Assembly (NCBI RefSeq): GCF_001458335.1
Contig: NZ_CYTO01000009.1
Coordinates: 506,385-570,384, forward strand
DNA: 64,000 nt
Reading direction: 5' to 3'
From: Cognatishimia activa
GTDB taxonomy: Bacteria; Pseudomonadota; Alphaproteobacteria; Rhodobacterales; Rhodobacteraceae
Below are positions 8,985 to 17,102 of this stretch, piece after piece. The position numbers and the translations under genes are program-made. The first letter of the stretch is position 1. The number at the start of each line of letters is the position of its first letter. A model generated the notes under the pieces. It saw only the letters and a list, made by a program, of their open reading frames with translations, had not been told where the DNA came from and did no database searches.

Positions 8985-10100
8985 TTATTGGTTCATTGCG
9001 ACGACGTAACCCACGCCCGCCGCGATGATTGCGCCAAATACCACCGCAATAGCGATTTTCCAAGCAGACCAAGGGCGTTCGCCCTGAACCCGGCCGGTGC
9101 GTCCGTTGACCACAAAACGGTAGGTCTTGCCGCGGTACTTATAGGCAGCCATCCAGACCGGCAGCAGGACGTGCTTAAAGGTCACATCTGAGATCTGCGT
9201 GTCGATCTTATGGACCCTTTGCCGGTCTCCGCCGATGTCAAATTTCACATCGCGATGAATGACCCGGTCCATATGGGCGCGGGCTTCAACAAAACCCTCT
9301 TCCAACTCGACCGAGTAGCCCTCGGCTCGAAATCCGGCGAGGAATTCTGGGCGGTAGGGCTCCATTGCGCCAAGATCCCATGGCTCTAGAGCATCCGTAA
9401 AGCGTTTGGGCAGACTTTTTGAGGCCAGGACCAGCACATCATCAAAGAACCGCGCTACCTGGCCAGAGACTGCGCGCCAACGCACTTTGGTCACGCGCTG
9501 CTGCTCTTGTTTTCCGTCACGCATGACGGTGCGTGTTTCGTGGTATTCAGTGCCGCGCTCGCCGCGATAGCTGGACTTGGTGTCCGCATCAAAGGTCCAA
9601 TAGGGTACATAGATGCCGTCCATCTTACGACCCTTGCGCGCGTATTCCTGCAAGCCATTGGGGGCAAACCACAGCTTACCCAACCAATCCGTCATGGCGC
9701 GGTTGGCCGCCCGTTCGTCCAGCGCAAAAGGCAAAACGCCCTTTGGCTTGATCTGACGATGGGTGCCCGTATCGACCACCACGGGTGTCGCACAGAATGG
9801 GCACTCAGAAGAGTGGGTGACCTCGTCAAACTCCACCTGCGCGGCGCAGTTGGGGCATTTGGAAATCCGGGTCTCTTCAATCTCTTGCGCAGGCAAAAGG
9901 TTGTTGATGGCTGCTTTGAAGTCGAGCTCGTTGATTGAGCCCTGCCACGGGCCGAGCTCGGGCATGTCAGCGGTGGAGCCGCAATGGTCGCAAACCAATT
10001 GCTTCTCTCGCGGCGCAAACCGGTAATCCGCCCCGCATTGATCACACGGAAAACGATGCGTCGTTTCGGGCGCAGGGGCGGGGGGCGGCATGTTGGTCAT
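8985..10100 (-). CDS. Tail-anchored double zinc-ribbon protein (YdjG-like)
   Basis: This 371-residue protein has a proline-rich N-terminus (MPPPAPAPE). Two zinc ribbons follow: CDQCG/CDHCG at about residues 19-40 and CPNC/CPFC at about 82-103. A globular region comes next, then a single C-terminal membrane helix (about 346-367) preceded by basic residues. This suggests a cytosolic body anchored by its tail. TFIIB-like zinc-ribbon membrane proteins of this kind accompany SPFH proteins; in Bacillus subtilis ydjG sits with ydjI in a membrane-stress operon. Here the SPFH gene is 31 bp upstream. I infer that the two proteins form a complex. The proline-rich start could be a ligand for the GYF domain of that neighbour. 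The molecular activity is unknown. Confidence 0.75.
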   Translation of the reverse strand: MTNMPPPAPAPETTHRFPCDQCGADYRFAPREKQLVCDHCGSTADMPELGPWQGSINELDFKAAINNLLPAQEIEETRISKCPNCAAQVEFDEVTHSSECPFCATPVVVDTGTHRQIKPKGVLPFALDERAANRAMTDWLGKLWFAPNGLQEYARKGRKMDGIYVPYWTFDADTKSSYRGERGTEYHETRTVMRDGKQEQQRVTKVRWRAVSGQVARFFDDVLVLASKSLPKRFTDALEPWDLGAMEPYRPEFLAGFRAEGYSVELEEGFVEARAHMDRVIHRDVKFDIGGDRQRVHKIDTQISDVTFKHVLLPVWMAAYKYRGKTYRFVVNGRTGRVQGERPWSAWKIAIAVVFGAIIAAGVGYVVAMNQ

Positions 10101-10131
10101 GGTCGTCCGGACGAATGTGTTGCGTTAGGGA

Positions 10132-11244
10132 TTATGCACCAGGCGGCGGAGGCGGTGGCATCACGGTGAAGAGCTGTGCAAGTTCTTGCACATCTCCGGC
10201 CGCCAACCAGCCGTCTTGACCCGCGGTCCAGACATAGGTTTCGCGCGTCAGCGTGCCATCAGCAGCCATCTGACCCAAACGTGCTTTGGAGAATGGGCCC
10301 GTGGTTTTGCCGTTTTCGGCAATATGCCAAACATGTTCGACCGGCGGAGGCGGTGGGGCAGGTTGCGCTGCTTGGGGTGCTTGCCCCCAAGGGCCCGGCT
10401 GGCCGCCCATCATGCCTTGCGCCATCTGCAGACCCATGGCTGCGCCCATTCCCATTCCCATGGCATCACCGGCACCGCCACCGTTGCCAACAGCTTCGGC
10501 GGCTTTCCATTTCATGTGATCATTCAGGTTGCCCGCAATGCCGCGTGATGTGCGGTCATCCAGTGCTTGCTCTACCGCTGGCGGCAGAGAGATATTTTCA
10601 ATGTAAAGCTCTGGGATCGACAATCCGTATTGCGCAATCACTGGATCAATCGCCTCAGCGACGATCTTGCCGAATTCAGCGGTATTTGCCGCCATATCCA
10701 GCACCGGAATGCCTGCGCCTGCGATGACCCGAGAGAATTCCTGAACGATGATGTTGCGGATCTGGAACGAGATTTCGTCCATGGTGAATTCACCATCGGT
10801 GCCCACGATTTCCGTGAGGAACCGGGCAGGATCAGAGACGCGGATCGAGTAGGTGCCGTAGGCACGTAGGCGGACTGGGCCGAACTCTGGATCGCGGGCG
10901 ATGATCGGGTTTTTTGTGCCCCATTTCAGATCGTTAAAGCGTGTTGTGTTGACGAAGTAGATTTCAGATTTGAATGGGCTTTTGAAACCGTGATCCCAAT
11001 GCTGAAGCGTTGTCAGGATTGGCATGTTGTTGGTTTCAAGCATGTAAAGACCGGGCGTAAACACATCCGCCAGCTGGCCTTCATGCACAAACACCGCCGA
11101 TTGCCCCTCGCGCACGGTCAGCTTTGCACCGTACTTTATCTCATGGCCTTCACGTTCAAACCGCCAGACCATGGTGTCACGCGTGTCATCGGTCCAATGA
11201 ATGACATCGATGAATTCACCGGTCAGAAAATCAAAAATACCCAT
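10132..11244 (-). CDS. SPFH (flotillin-like) protein with C-terminal GYF_2 domain (YdjI-like)
   Basis: This 370-residue protein has an SPFH/band-7 region of the YdjI type (about residues 20-240, with KYGAKLTVREGQSAVFVHEG near the start). A Gly/Met-rich linker (about 255-290) and a proline-rich stretch APPPPPVEH follow. The GYF_2 domain (about 305-358) includes WHIAENGKTTGPFS and YVWTAGQDGWLAAGD. It ends in MPPPPPPGA. There is no membrane helix, so membrane association would come through the SPFH part or partners. In Bacillus, YdjI recruits its zinc-ribbon membrane partner during envelope stress. GYF domains bind proline-rich peptides, and such peptides occur in this protein and in the next gene product. 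It is part of the XpaC-TelA-DUF2927-SPFH-zinc-ribbon run. Confidence 0.82.
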   Translation of the reverse strand: MGIFDFLTGEFIDVIHWTDDTRDTMVWRFEREGHEIKYGAKLTVREGQSAVFVHEGQLADVFTPGLYMLETNNMPILTTLQHWDHGFKSPFKSEIYFVNTTRFNDLKWGTKNPIIARDPEFGPVRLRAYGTYSIRVSDPARFLTEIVGTDGEFTMDEISFQIRNIIVQEFSRVIAGAGIPVLDMAANTAEFGKIVAEAIDPVIAQYGLSIPELYIENISLPPAVEQALDDRTSRGIAGNLNDHMKWKAAEAVGNGGGAGDAMGMGMGAAMGLQMAQGMMGGQPGPWGQAPQAAQPAPPPPPVEHVWHIAENGKTTGPFSKARLGQMAADGTLTRETYVWTAGQDGWLAAGDVQELAQLFTVMPPPPPPGA

Positions 11245-11274
11245 TGGACACTCCTTACTTGGTCACAGGTGAAA

Positions 11275-12219
11275 CTACAGGCTTTCCGCCGTTAGGGCGA
11301 GCGCCATTTCGTTGACGATGGGCCGCGCCTCAGTTGCGCTCATACCGATGTTAAGCCGTGGATCGTAAAGCATTTGCAACAGCTTTTCGTCGTGGCTGGT
11401 GAGGTAGGCGAACTCATCGTCGTCGTTGAAAATCGAGGGGCGGGCTTGGTCGCTGTCATTCATCAATCCCATGCCTTGCGCGATTTCCTCGTGGAAACAG
11501 GATTTGCGCAGCAGATCTGGGTGTTCAGCGCGCACGATGGCGACGGCGGATTGGATCGTTGGCATTGGACCGTCTGCGTGGTTCACAATGATCAGGCAAT
11601 GCATGTCGCGCGGCAGGTTTTGCAGTAGCGATTGATTGATGCGCGAGAGGTTTGGCAGAAGTGCCGCAAAACGCGGCTGCATGGCAGCACGGTCGTCTTC
11701 ACCAATGACTAAGACATGAAAATTTGACCGCATTGGGCTGACGCGCATCGGGTGGCCGGTGATGCCTGACAAGCGGCTAACAAATGCCTGCACGGTGGCT
11801 TTGTCCTCTTGGCGCTGGTTGTCACTGACACTGGGCCCGAATTCGATTTTAACCCGGATCGGCGCGGTCCAACGTGCGAGGCGGCGCGCACCTCCATCTG
11901 ATGCTTCAAGACGTGCGCCGATCTGGTGTTCGTCGTAAAAGGCAATGCGCTCGAAATTACGCGCGAGCATCGTAGAGGTATAGGGGCTATCCGGCCCGCC
12001 CCCGTCAGTGCGTAGCAGGTCTTGGACCAAAAGGTCTGCTTGCAAATTGGAATAGTATTTCGCGATGGCCTCGCTTTGCTGGCTTGGCACAAACGGTTGC
12101 GCCGAGGGCAAGGGCAGGGCCACCGGAGTTGGATTAGGGGACCGCGCATCCGGATCAGCCAAAGTGCAGGCGCTGAGCGCGCCCGCAAAAAGGCAAAATT
12201 TCAGGATGCGTGGAACCAT
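11275..12219 (-). CDS. DUF2927-family lipoprotein, possible metalloprotease fold
   Basis: This is a 314-residue exported lipoprotein with lipobox LSAC (Cys18) after a short signal peptide. A Pro-rich spacer of about 25 residues precedes the globular domain. Near the C-terminus it has CFHEEIAQGMGLMND, characteristic of DUF2927. It resembles a zinc-protease HExxH...G segment in which the second His is replaced by Gln, so catalytic activity is doubtful. It lies between telA (6 bp gap) and the SPFH gene (30 bp gap), in the middle of the stress-type operon. It is the only gene of that run predicted to act on the outer side of the membrane. Confidence 0.75.
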   Translation of the reverse strand: MVPRILKFCLFAGALSACTLADPDARSPNPTPVALPLPSAQPFVPSQQSEAIAKYYSNLQADLLVQDLLRTDGGGPDSPYTSTMLARNFERIAFYDEHQIGARLEASDGGARRLARWTAPIRVKIEFGPSVSDNQRQEDKATVQAFVSRLSGITGHPMRVSPMRSNFHVLVIGEDDRAAMQPRFAALLPNLSRINQSLLQNLPRDMHCLIIVNHADGPMPTIQSAVAIVRAEHPDLLRKSCFHEEIAQGMGLMNDSDQARPSIFNDDDEFAYLTSHDEKLLQMLYDPRLNIGMSATEARPIVNEMALALTAESL

Positions 12220-12225
12220 ACTGTC

Positions 12226-13425
12226 TTATTCGCCGCCAGTTGCAGTTGCGACTGTATCGCCCAGACCTGTTGCTTTGGCTTTTGCCGCAGCCAACGTGTC
12301 GCGCAATTCCGCTTCCATCGCCTTAAGGTCTTCTTCTGCTGCCGCGCGTTTGGCTTTGCCTTCGTCAGCAATCTGCAGGCTTTCCTCGATGGTGCCGATC
12401 AGATCTGCATTGGCTTGCTTGACGGCTTCGATATCAAACACACCACGCTCCATCTCTTCGCGGATCATCTTATTGCTGTCACGCAGGTTCTTGGCATTCG
12501 CGGTCAGCAACTCGTTTGTCAGATCATTGGCATCACGAACAGCCGCCGCTGCTTCTGCGGAGCGTTGGATCGTAACGGCCTGTGCCAATTGGGTTTCCCA
12601 AAGCGGCACGGTGTTGACCAAGGTTGAATTGATCTTGGTGACCAAAGACTTGTCGTTTTCCTGCACCAATCGGATAGAGGGCAGGGACTGCATGGTCACC
12701 TGACGGGTCAGCTTCAGGTCGTGCACGCGACGTTCTAGATCATCGCGCGCTGCGCGTAGGTCGCGCAGCTCTTGCGCCTTCATCACCTGATCTTTTTCCT
12801 CTGCCGCTTGCACCTCAGCTTCTTTGGCTGGGATGTCATTGGCATCCAGATCAGCAATCTTGGCTTCGCCTGCTGCGATGTAAAGCGCCAACTCGTCATA
12901 GAAGCTTAGGGTCTTTTCATAGAGCACATCCAAAGACTTGATGTCTTTCATCAGGGTGTGTTCGTGATCCAGCAGGTTTTCGGTGATCCGGTCGATCTGA
13001 TCTTGGACCTCTTCAAAGCGCGCAGTGAATTTCGCAAATGGCGCGGCGCGGCCTAAGAGTTTTTCCCAGAAAGACCGCTCGCGACGCACGTCCAGTTCGG
13101 AAACAGAGAAACCACGGATTGTGGTCACGATATTGCGCAGGCTATCGCCCGCTGGACCCACGTCTTTGTTGCGTACGTCCTGCAGCATCGCTTGGCTGAT
13201 TTCTTGCAACTCAGATTGCGCCGCAGAGCCAAAGGTCACGATGGAGTTGGTGTCGCTCATGTCGAGCTCGGCCATGCGCTTTGTGATTTCGGCGCTGGTG
13301 GGTTTGTCCGCGTCCGCGAGCGGCACAATGGCATTCGCCTCGATTGGCTCTGGCAACACCACTGCGGTGACTTCATTCACTTCGGCCAATACGGCCTCGG
13401 CTTTTTGACGGATGGTCTCAGACAT
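12226..13425 (-). CDS. telA: TelA-family (toxic anion resistance) protein
   Basis: This 399-residue, largely helical, charged cytosolic protein matches the TelA family, including the central run RVHDLKLTRQVTMQSLPSIR and WETQLAQAVTIQRSAEAA. TelA-like proteins were first linked to tellurite resistance. In Bacillus they occur beside XpaC (yaaN) and in the yceC-yceH stress operon, but their biochemical role is unsettled. I take the ATG at 13425 because GAGGGGAAATAC precedes it. A GTG 27 bp upstream would overlap the xpaC stop and has no such site. The gene is tightly packed behind the xpaC-like gene, so the two products probably act together. Confidence 0.88.
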   Translation of the reverse strand: MSETIRQKAEAVLAEVNEVTAVVLPEPIEANAIVPLADADKPTSAEITKRMAELDMSDTNSIVTFGSAAQSELQEISQAMLQDVRNKDVGPAGDSLRNIVTTIRGFSVSELDVRRERSFWEKLLGRAAPFAKFTARFEEVQDQIDRITENLLDHEHTLMKDIKSLDVLYEKTLSFYDELALYIAAGEAKIADLDANDIPAKEAEVQAAEEKDQVMKAQELRDLRAARDDLERRVHDLKLTRQVTMQSLPSIRLVQENDKSLVTKINSTLVNTVPLWETQLAQAVTIQRSAEAAAAVRDANDLTNELLTANAKNLRDSNKMIREEMERGVFDIEAVKQANADLIGTIEESLQIADEGKAKRAAAEEDLKAMEAELRDTLAAAKAKATGLGDTVATATGGE

Positions 13426-13448
13426 GTATTTCCCCTCGTTAAATTTGT

Positions 13449-14336
13449 TCACGCATCATTTCTGATGCCTTCGCGTTGCAGTCTTTCGCGCAACACGTCG
13501 ATTTCGATTGTCAGATCAGAGTGATCGTTCTGCAGAAGTTTCTGGGTGCGTGCCGCGAAGTTCTGTTCCAGATCATCCAGCAATTCCGCATAGCCCGTGC
13601 GCGCCTCTTCGCTTTGATTGCGGCTGTAAACATCGGCAAACTTCGCCGTCGCATCGCGTGCGCCCTTTAAATAAACGCTAAGGTATTTACGCGCAGAGGT
13701 CAGGTCACGCGGATCATCCTCAATGGTGCGGAAAAGATCGCGTGCGGTTTTCTGAAAGTCCTCGACCCGTCGCTCCATCGGCCGACTGCCAGCGCGCTTG
13801 ATCGCGTCAGACATCGCGGTCAGGTGGTTCTCCGCTTCGTCAACAGCGCGCGCGACCCGGTCCGTCTGGTAGGTATCAATACCTTCCGCGCCTTTGTCCT
13901 TGAGCGGGTCAAAACCGAAGGCAAAGCTGTGAATGACAGTGCCAAGCACACCAAAGATGGCTGCTTCGATGGCGCCAAATCCAGCGATGCCTGCGGTGGC
14001 CAGGCCAAGCCCTGTCAAAAGCGAGCCAAACATCTTACGTGGCAGGGCTGGTCGACGGGCAACTTTACGTGCCTCATAGGCTTCTTGGGCCAAAATCCCT
14101 TCGCGCGTCATCCAGGCGGCTAAAAGCAACACCCCTAGCGCCACAAGATATTGCGCCATAACGATTGGCTCGGACGTGAAGGCTTTCCAGATCAATGGAA
14201 GGGGCGCAATGAACAACATATTGGTGCGGCCGCCAGCTTTGCTGCGCTTGGCATTCAGGAAAGGGCCGGGCTTTTGCGCCTCGTGCTGTTCTGTGGAGCC
14301 ATCCGGGCTAAATTTTCCACCATACCGCTTGGCCAT
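13449..14336 (-). CDS. XpaC-family membrane protein
   Basis: This 295-residue protein has a basic N-terminus and membrane helices near residues 38-55, 58-78 and 103-138. A helical cytosolic half of about 150 residues follows (PMERRVEDFQKTARDLFRTI, then YLSVYLKGARDATAKFADVY). The arrangement fits the XpaC family, named from a 5-bromo-4-chloroindolyl phosphate phenotype, not a proven hydrolase. XpaC and TelA-like genes are neighbours in many bacteria. The start codon shares its A with the stop codon of the 28-residue microprotein upstream, which indicates translational coupling. Confidence 0.78.
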   Translation of the reverse strand: MAKRYGGKFSPDGSTEQHEAQKPGPFLNAKRSKAGGRTNMLFIAPLPLIWKAFTSEPIVMAQYLVALGVLLLAAWMTREGILAQEAYEARKVARRPALPRKMFGSLLTGLGLATAGIAGFGAIEAAIFGVLGTVIHSFAFGFDPLKDKGAEGIDTYQTDRVARAVDEAENHLTAMSDAIKRAGSRPMERRVEDFQKTARDLFRTIEDDPRDLTSARKYLSVYLKGARDATAKFADVYSRNQSEEARTGYAELLDDLEQNFAARTQKLLQNDHSDLTIEIDVLRERLQREGIRNDA

Positions 14337-14422
14337 TATGTGCCACCTCCCGCGATGGAGACGTAGAACATCAATATGACAAGCAAAACAAACGCCAGTT
14401 TTTGCAAACCTGTGTCTGACAT
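14336..14422 (-). CDS. 28-residue single-span membrane microprotein
   Basis: This short reading frame runs from ATG at 14422 to a TAA that overlaps the XpaC-like start codon by one base. The product begins MSDTGLQKL and has one hydrophobic helix (about residues 9-23, AFVLLVILMFYVSIA), ending GGGT. A GGGGA ribosome-binding match lies about 9-13 nt upstream. The overlap, the clean membrane-helix composition and its place as first gene of the operon argue for a real gene. I know no named family. It could be a small regulator or partner of the XpaC-like membrane protein. Confidence 0.62.
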   Translation of the reverse strand: MSDTGLQKLAFVLLVILMFYVSIAGGGT

Positions 14423-14507
14423 AAATGTGATTTCCCCAGTAAGCCTGCCAGAAACCTAGGAAGTTTCGCTCTTCGTTACTAGGGGGAAGAAATCGACGGA
14501 GGTATCA

Positions 14508-14526
14508 CGGCGGGGCTTCGCCGCCG
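14508..14526. terminator. GC hairpin downstream of terC
   Basis: CGGCGG (14508-14513) pairs with CCGCCG (14521-14526) around GGCTTCG. It lies between the end of the TerC gene and the start of the microprotein/XpaC operon. It probably separates the two transcripts at least partly. There is no U-run on the minus strand. Confidence 0.4.
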
Positions 14527-14551
14527 CGACAATTTTTGTTTGAAGCGCCAG

Positions 14552-15370
14552 TTAGTGGCGGGTTTCAGCAGTGCGCTCTGTGTTCAGTTTGCGCGCATAG
14601 CCCGACTGGATGATCTCTACGAGGAAGAGCACGACAACGCTGAAGTAGAAGGTGGTCTTAGACATCGGCTCCAGCGCATAACCAAAGAACTTAAGCGCAA
14701 GGTCATCGTCATGCATCGCGTGAGACGCCGCAACACCCGCTTCGCCAAGCAGCACCACACCAACGATTAACAAAATGAAGAGGCCCAGCACCTCGTACAT
14801 CCGGTTGCGTTCCAGGAATGCGGTGACCCCGTCCGCAAGAACCAACATCGCTGCGCCGGATAGTAGGATGGCGATGGCCAAGATCGGGAAGACATCGGTG
14901 ATCGCAAGCGCGGAAAGCACGGAATCAAAAGAGAAAATCAGGTTCATCATCACGATCAATGCAACCACTTTCACCGCTGATTTGCCGGATTTATGATCCA
15001 CATCCGCATCCAAATGCTGGATGGTCAGCATATGGCTGATCTCTTTCACCGCGGTGTAAATGATAAAGATACCGCCCAGAATGAAAATCAAAGTGGCGAA
15101 GTTCACGCCGCCTTCGATAAGTCCGGGGCTGTTGAAGATCCAGAAGGGTTCGGACAGCGCATCAATCAGCCGGATCATCGTAAAGAGCAGCACCACCCGC
15201 AGGGCGACTGCGATGATAATGCCCCAAAAGCGCACGGCGCGTTGGTGGGCAACGGGCGCGCGTTGGCTCTCGATAGAAATATAAAGCAGGTTATCAAACC
15301 CAAGCACGGCCTGCAGGAAGCAGAGCATTAAAAGATTGCCTAGATTTTCAAAAGTTAACAGTTCGGCCAT
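14552..15370 (-). CDS. terC: TerC-family integral membrane protein
   Basis: This 272-residue protein has about seven to eight membrane helices. It carries the conserved acidic membrane motifs of the family: GFDNLLYISIESQ in the first helix and IFSFDSVLSALAITD in the middle. TerC proteins were named for tellurium resistance; several members are now linked to manganese export. The gene precedes the XpaC/TelA block on the same strand with a 129 bp gap. It may share or influence the same stress response, though a hairpin lies between them. I found no yybP-ykoY-like leader upstream. Confidence 0.9.
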   Translation of the reverse strand: MAELLTFENLGNLLMLCFLQAVLGFDNLLYISIESQRAPVAHQRAVRFWGIIIAVALRVVLLFTMIRLIDALSEPFWIFNSPGLIEGGVNFATLIFILGGIFIIYTAVKEISHMLTIQHLDADVDHKSGKSAVKVVALIVMMNLIFSFDSVLSALAITDVFPILAIAILLSGAAMLVLADGVTAFLERNRMYEVLGLFILLIVGVVLLGEAGVAASHAMHDDDLALKFFGYALEPMSKTTFYFSVVVLFLVEIIQSGYARKLNTERTAETRH

Positions 15371-15502
15371 GGTTTGCCCTCGTTCGCATCGCTGGTTTTA
15401 CGAAGGCATAACGCAACTTAGGGCAGGGGCAAAGCAACGATGGCGGGGAAAATGCAACGTGCTGGCACCGTTCAAATCAGTGACGACAGATAAGGCCGAT
15501 GG

Positions 15503-16474
15503 TTAGGGTTTGCGCTTTGGCGTGAACTTGCGCGGTGCGTTTGGTTTTTTGCCACCAGGCTTCTCTGCCGACTTTCCGCGAAACGCCGGTTTGGCTGCAC
15601 CGGGCTTACCTGATTTTGCACCTGGCTTGCCAACTCTCGAACCCGGTTTGCCTGCTGGTCCGCTGCCCGGTTGACCACTCGGCTTTCTGCGACGTTGCGG
15701 TTTTTTGCGCTCTTCCGGCGGCACTGCGCCGTCCAGACCCAGCTGGTCGCGCACCACCCGTCTGCGCAGCTCATCCACTTCGCCGGGTTTCAAATCCCCC
15801 AGTTGAAACGGGCCATAAGCCACACGAATAAGCCGGTTCACGGTCAGCTCAATCGCCGCCATTGCGCGGCGGATCTCGCGGTTTTTGCCCTCTTTCAAAG
15901 ACACGGTCAGCCAAGCGTTGGCCCCTTGTTGACGATCAAGGCTGATGGTCATGGGGGCGAAACGCTCGCCATCCACGGTGATACCGCGGCGCAGGGGGGT
16001 AAATGTCTCCTCGGTCGGGCGGCCATTCACCCGGACCTTATATTTGCGCACCCAACCGGTTGCCGGCAGTTCAAGCTTGCGTTTGACCTCACCATCATTG
16101 GTCAAAAGCAACAGACCTTCAGAGTTCAAATCAAGCCGTCCAACCGTCATCACATGTTTGGGCATTGTGTCCGGTAGCGCATCAAAAATCGTAGACCGGT
16201 CTTTTTCGTCTTTATGTGTGGTCACAAGACCAACTGGCTTGTGATAGAGCCAAATCCGTTCCGGTTCTTTTTCAGCAATGCGCTTGCCATCTACCTCAAT
16301 GAGATCACGCTCCCTTACGTTCAGCGCAGGAGAGGTCAGAACCTGCCCATTCACCGCCACGCGACCTGCTTCAATCATGCGCTCCGCATCCCGGCGCGAG
16401 GCAATCCCGGCACGTGATAGAACTTTGGCGATACGGTCGCCCGCGGGCGTTTTTTTGGAAGGATCATGGGTCAT
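15503..16474 (-). CDS. rluB: Pseudouridine synthase, RsuA/RluB family
   Basis: This 323-residue enzyme isomerises uridine in rRNA. An S4 RNA-binding domain (about residues 10-70, with VLSRAGIASRRDAERMI) precedes the catalytic domain. That domain holds VGRLDLNSEGLLLLTND with the catalytic Asp, and the KNREIRRAM motif. The last 80 or so residues are a low-complexity Lys/Pro/Gly/Arg tail typical of alphaproteobacterial RluB, probably binding RNA. The target is likely U2605 of 23S rRNA by family resemblance, but RluE/RsuA-type targets cannot be excluded. It is divergent from tadA. Confidence 0.88.
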   Translation of the reverse strand: MTHDPSKKTPAGDRIAKVLSRAGIASRRDAERMIEAGRVAVNGQVLTSPALNVRERDLIEVDGKRIAEKEPERIWLYHKPVGLVTTHKDEKDRSTIFDALPDTMPKHVMTVGRLDLNSEGLLLLTNDGEVKRKLELPATGWVRKYKVRVNGRPTEETFTPLRRGITVDGERFAPMTISLDRQQGANAWLTVSLKEGKNREIRRAMAAIELTVNRLIRVAYGPFQLGDLKPGEVDELRRRVVRDQLGLDGAVPPEERKKPQRRRKPSGQPGSGPAGKPGSRVGKPGAKSGKPGAAKPAFRGKSAEKPGGKKPNAPRKFTPKRKP

Positions 16475-16538
16475 TTGCGCTTCCTAGCGCCGATTGCCCC
16501 ATTGCGAAAGGGTCAATCATCGGGCATCTCCTGAATTC

Positions 16539-16994
16539 ATGAGTGCTTTCAAAAGCCATATGGACCTTGCCCTAAGCGAAGCCCGCGCCGCCGCCGCGCG
16601 CGGCGAAGTGCCTGTTGGTGCGGTTGTCATCGGCCCTGATGGTGCCATTCTCGCGCAAGCGGGCAATCGAACCCGAGAGCTCAATGACCCGACGGCCCAT
16701 GCCGAAATCCTAGCCATTCGCGCGGCCTGCGAGAAACTCGACTCTGAACGCCTGCCGGGTTGCGATCTCTACGTGACGCTAGAGCCGTGCCCAATGTGCA
16801 GTTCTGCGATTTCTCAATCCCGCATCGCGCGGCTTTACTATGGGGCCTCTGATCCAAAGTCCGGCGGTGTCGCCCATGGTCCTAAAGTCTTTGATCACCC
16901 CCAAAGCCACCACAAACCTGACGTCTATGACGGCATTGCCGCAGAAGACTGCGAAGCAATCCTGAAAACCTTCTTCCGCGACAAACGCCCATAG
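16539..16994 (+). CDS. tadA: tRNA-specific adenosine deaminase
   Basis: TadA converts A34 to inosine in the anticodon of tRNA-Arg(ACG). The 151-residue protein has the zinc and proton-shuttle motif AHAEIL and the second zinc motif EPCPMC. I chose the ATG at 16539 (MSAFKSHMDLALSEA), because the family begins about 10 residues before the first helix. An in-frame start 45 bp upstream adds residues without family resemblance. The gene is divergent from rluB and ends just before an intergenic repeat. Confidence 0.94.
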   Translation: MSAFKSHMDLALSEARAAAARGEVPVGAVVIGPDGAILAQAGNRTRELNDPTAHAEILAIRAACEKLDSERLPGCDLYVTLEPCPMCSSAISQSRIARLYYGASDPKSGGVAHGPKVFDHPQSHHKPDVYDGIAAEDCEAILKTFFRDKRP

Positions 16995-17069
16995 CTTCTT
17001 CTTTGCAAAAATACTCACATGAAACGGGCGCGGGAGAGTGAACCCTTGTTCACGCTGGGGCGAAGCCCC
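16995..17069. repeat. Dispersed intergenic repeat with GC hairpin (copy B)
   Basis: A 23-bp element at 16995-17017 is identical to the one at 20991-21013. It is followed by a GGGGC-GAA-GCCCC hairpin at 17057-17069. The copy begins right at the tadA stop, so it probably belongs to the 3' end of that transcript. Confidence 0.7.
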
Positions 17070-17102
17070 CATATTCCTTCCGAACGAATAAGCGAGCGAC
17101 AA

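Noticed and set aside
15371-15502. yybP-ykoY manganese riboswitch before terC
   Set aside because: No AAGGGGAGTAG-like core or matching helices were seen in the 132-bp spacer.
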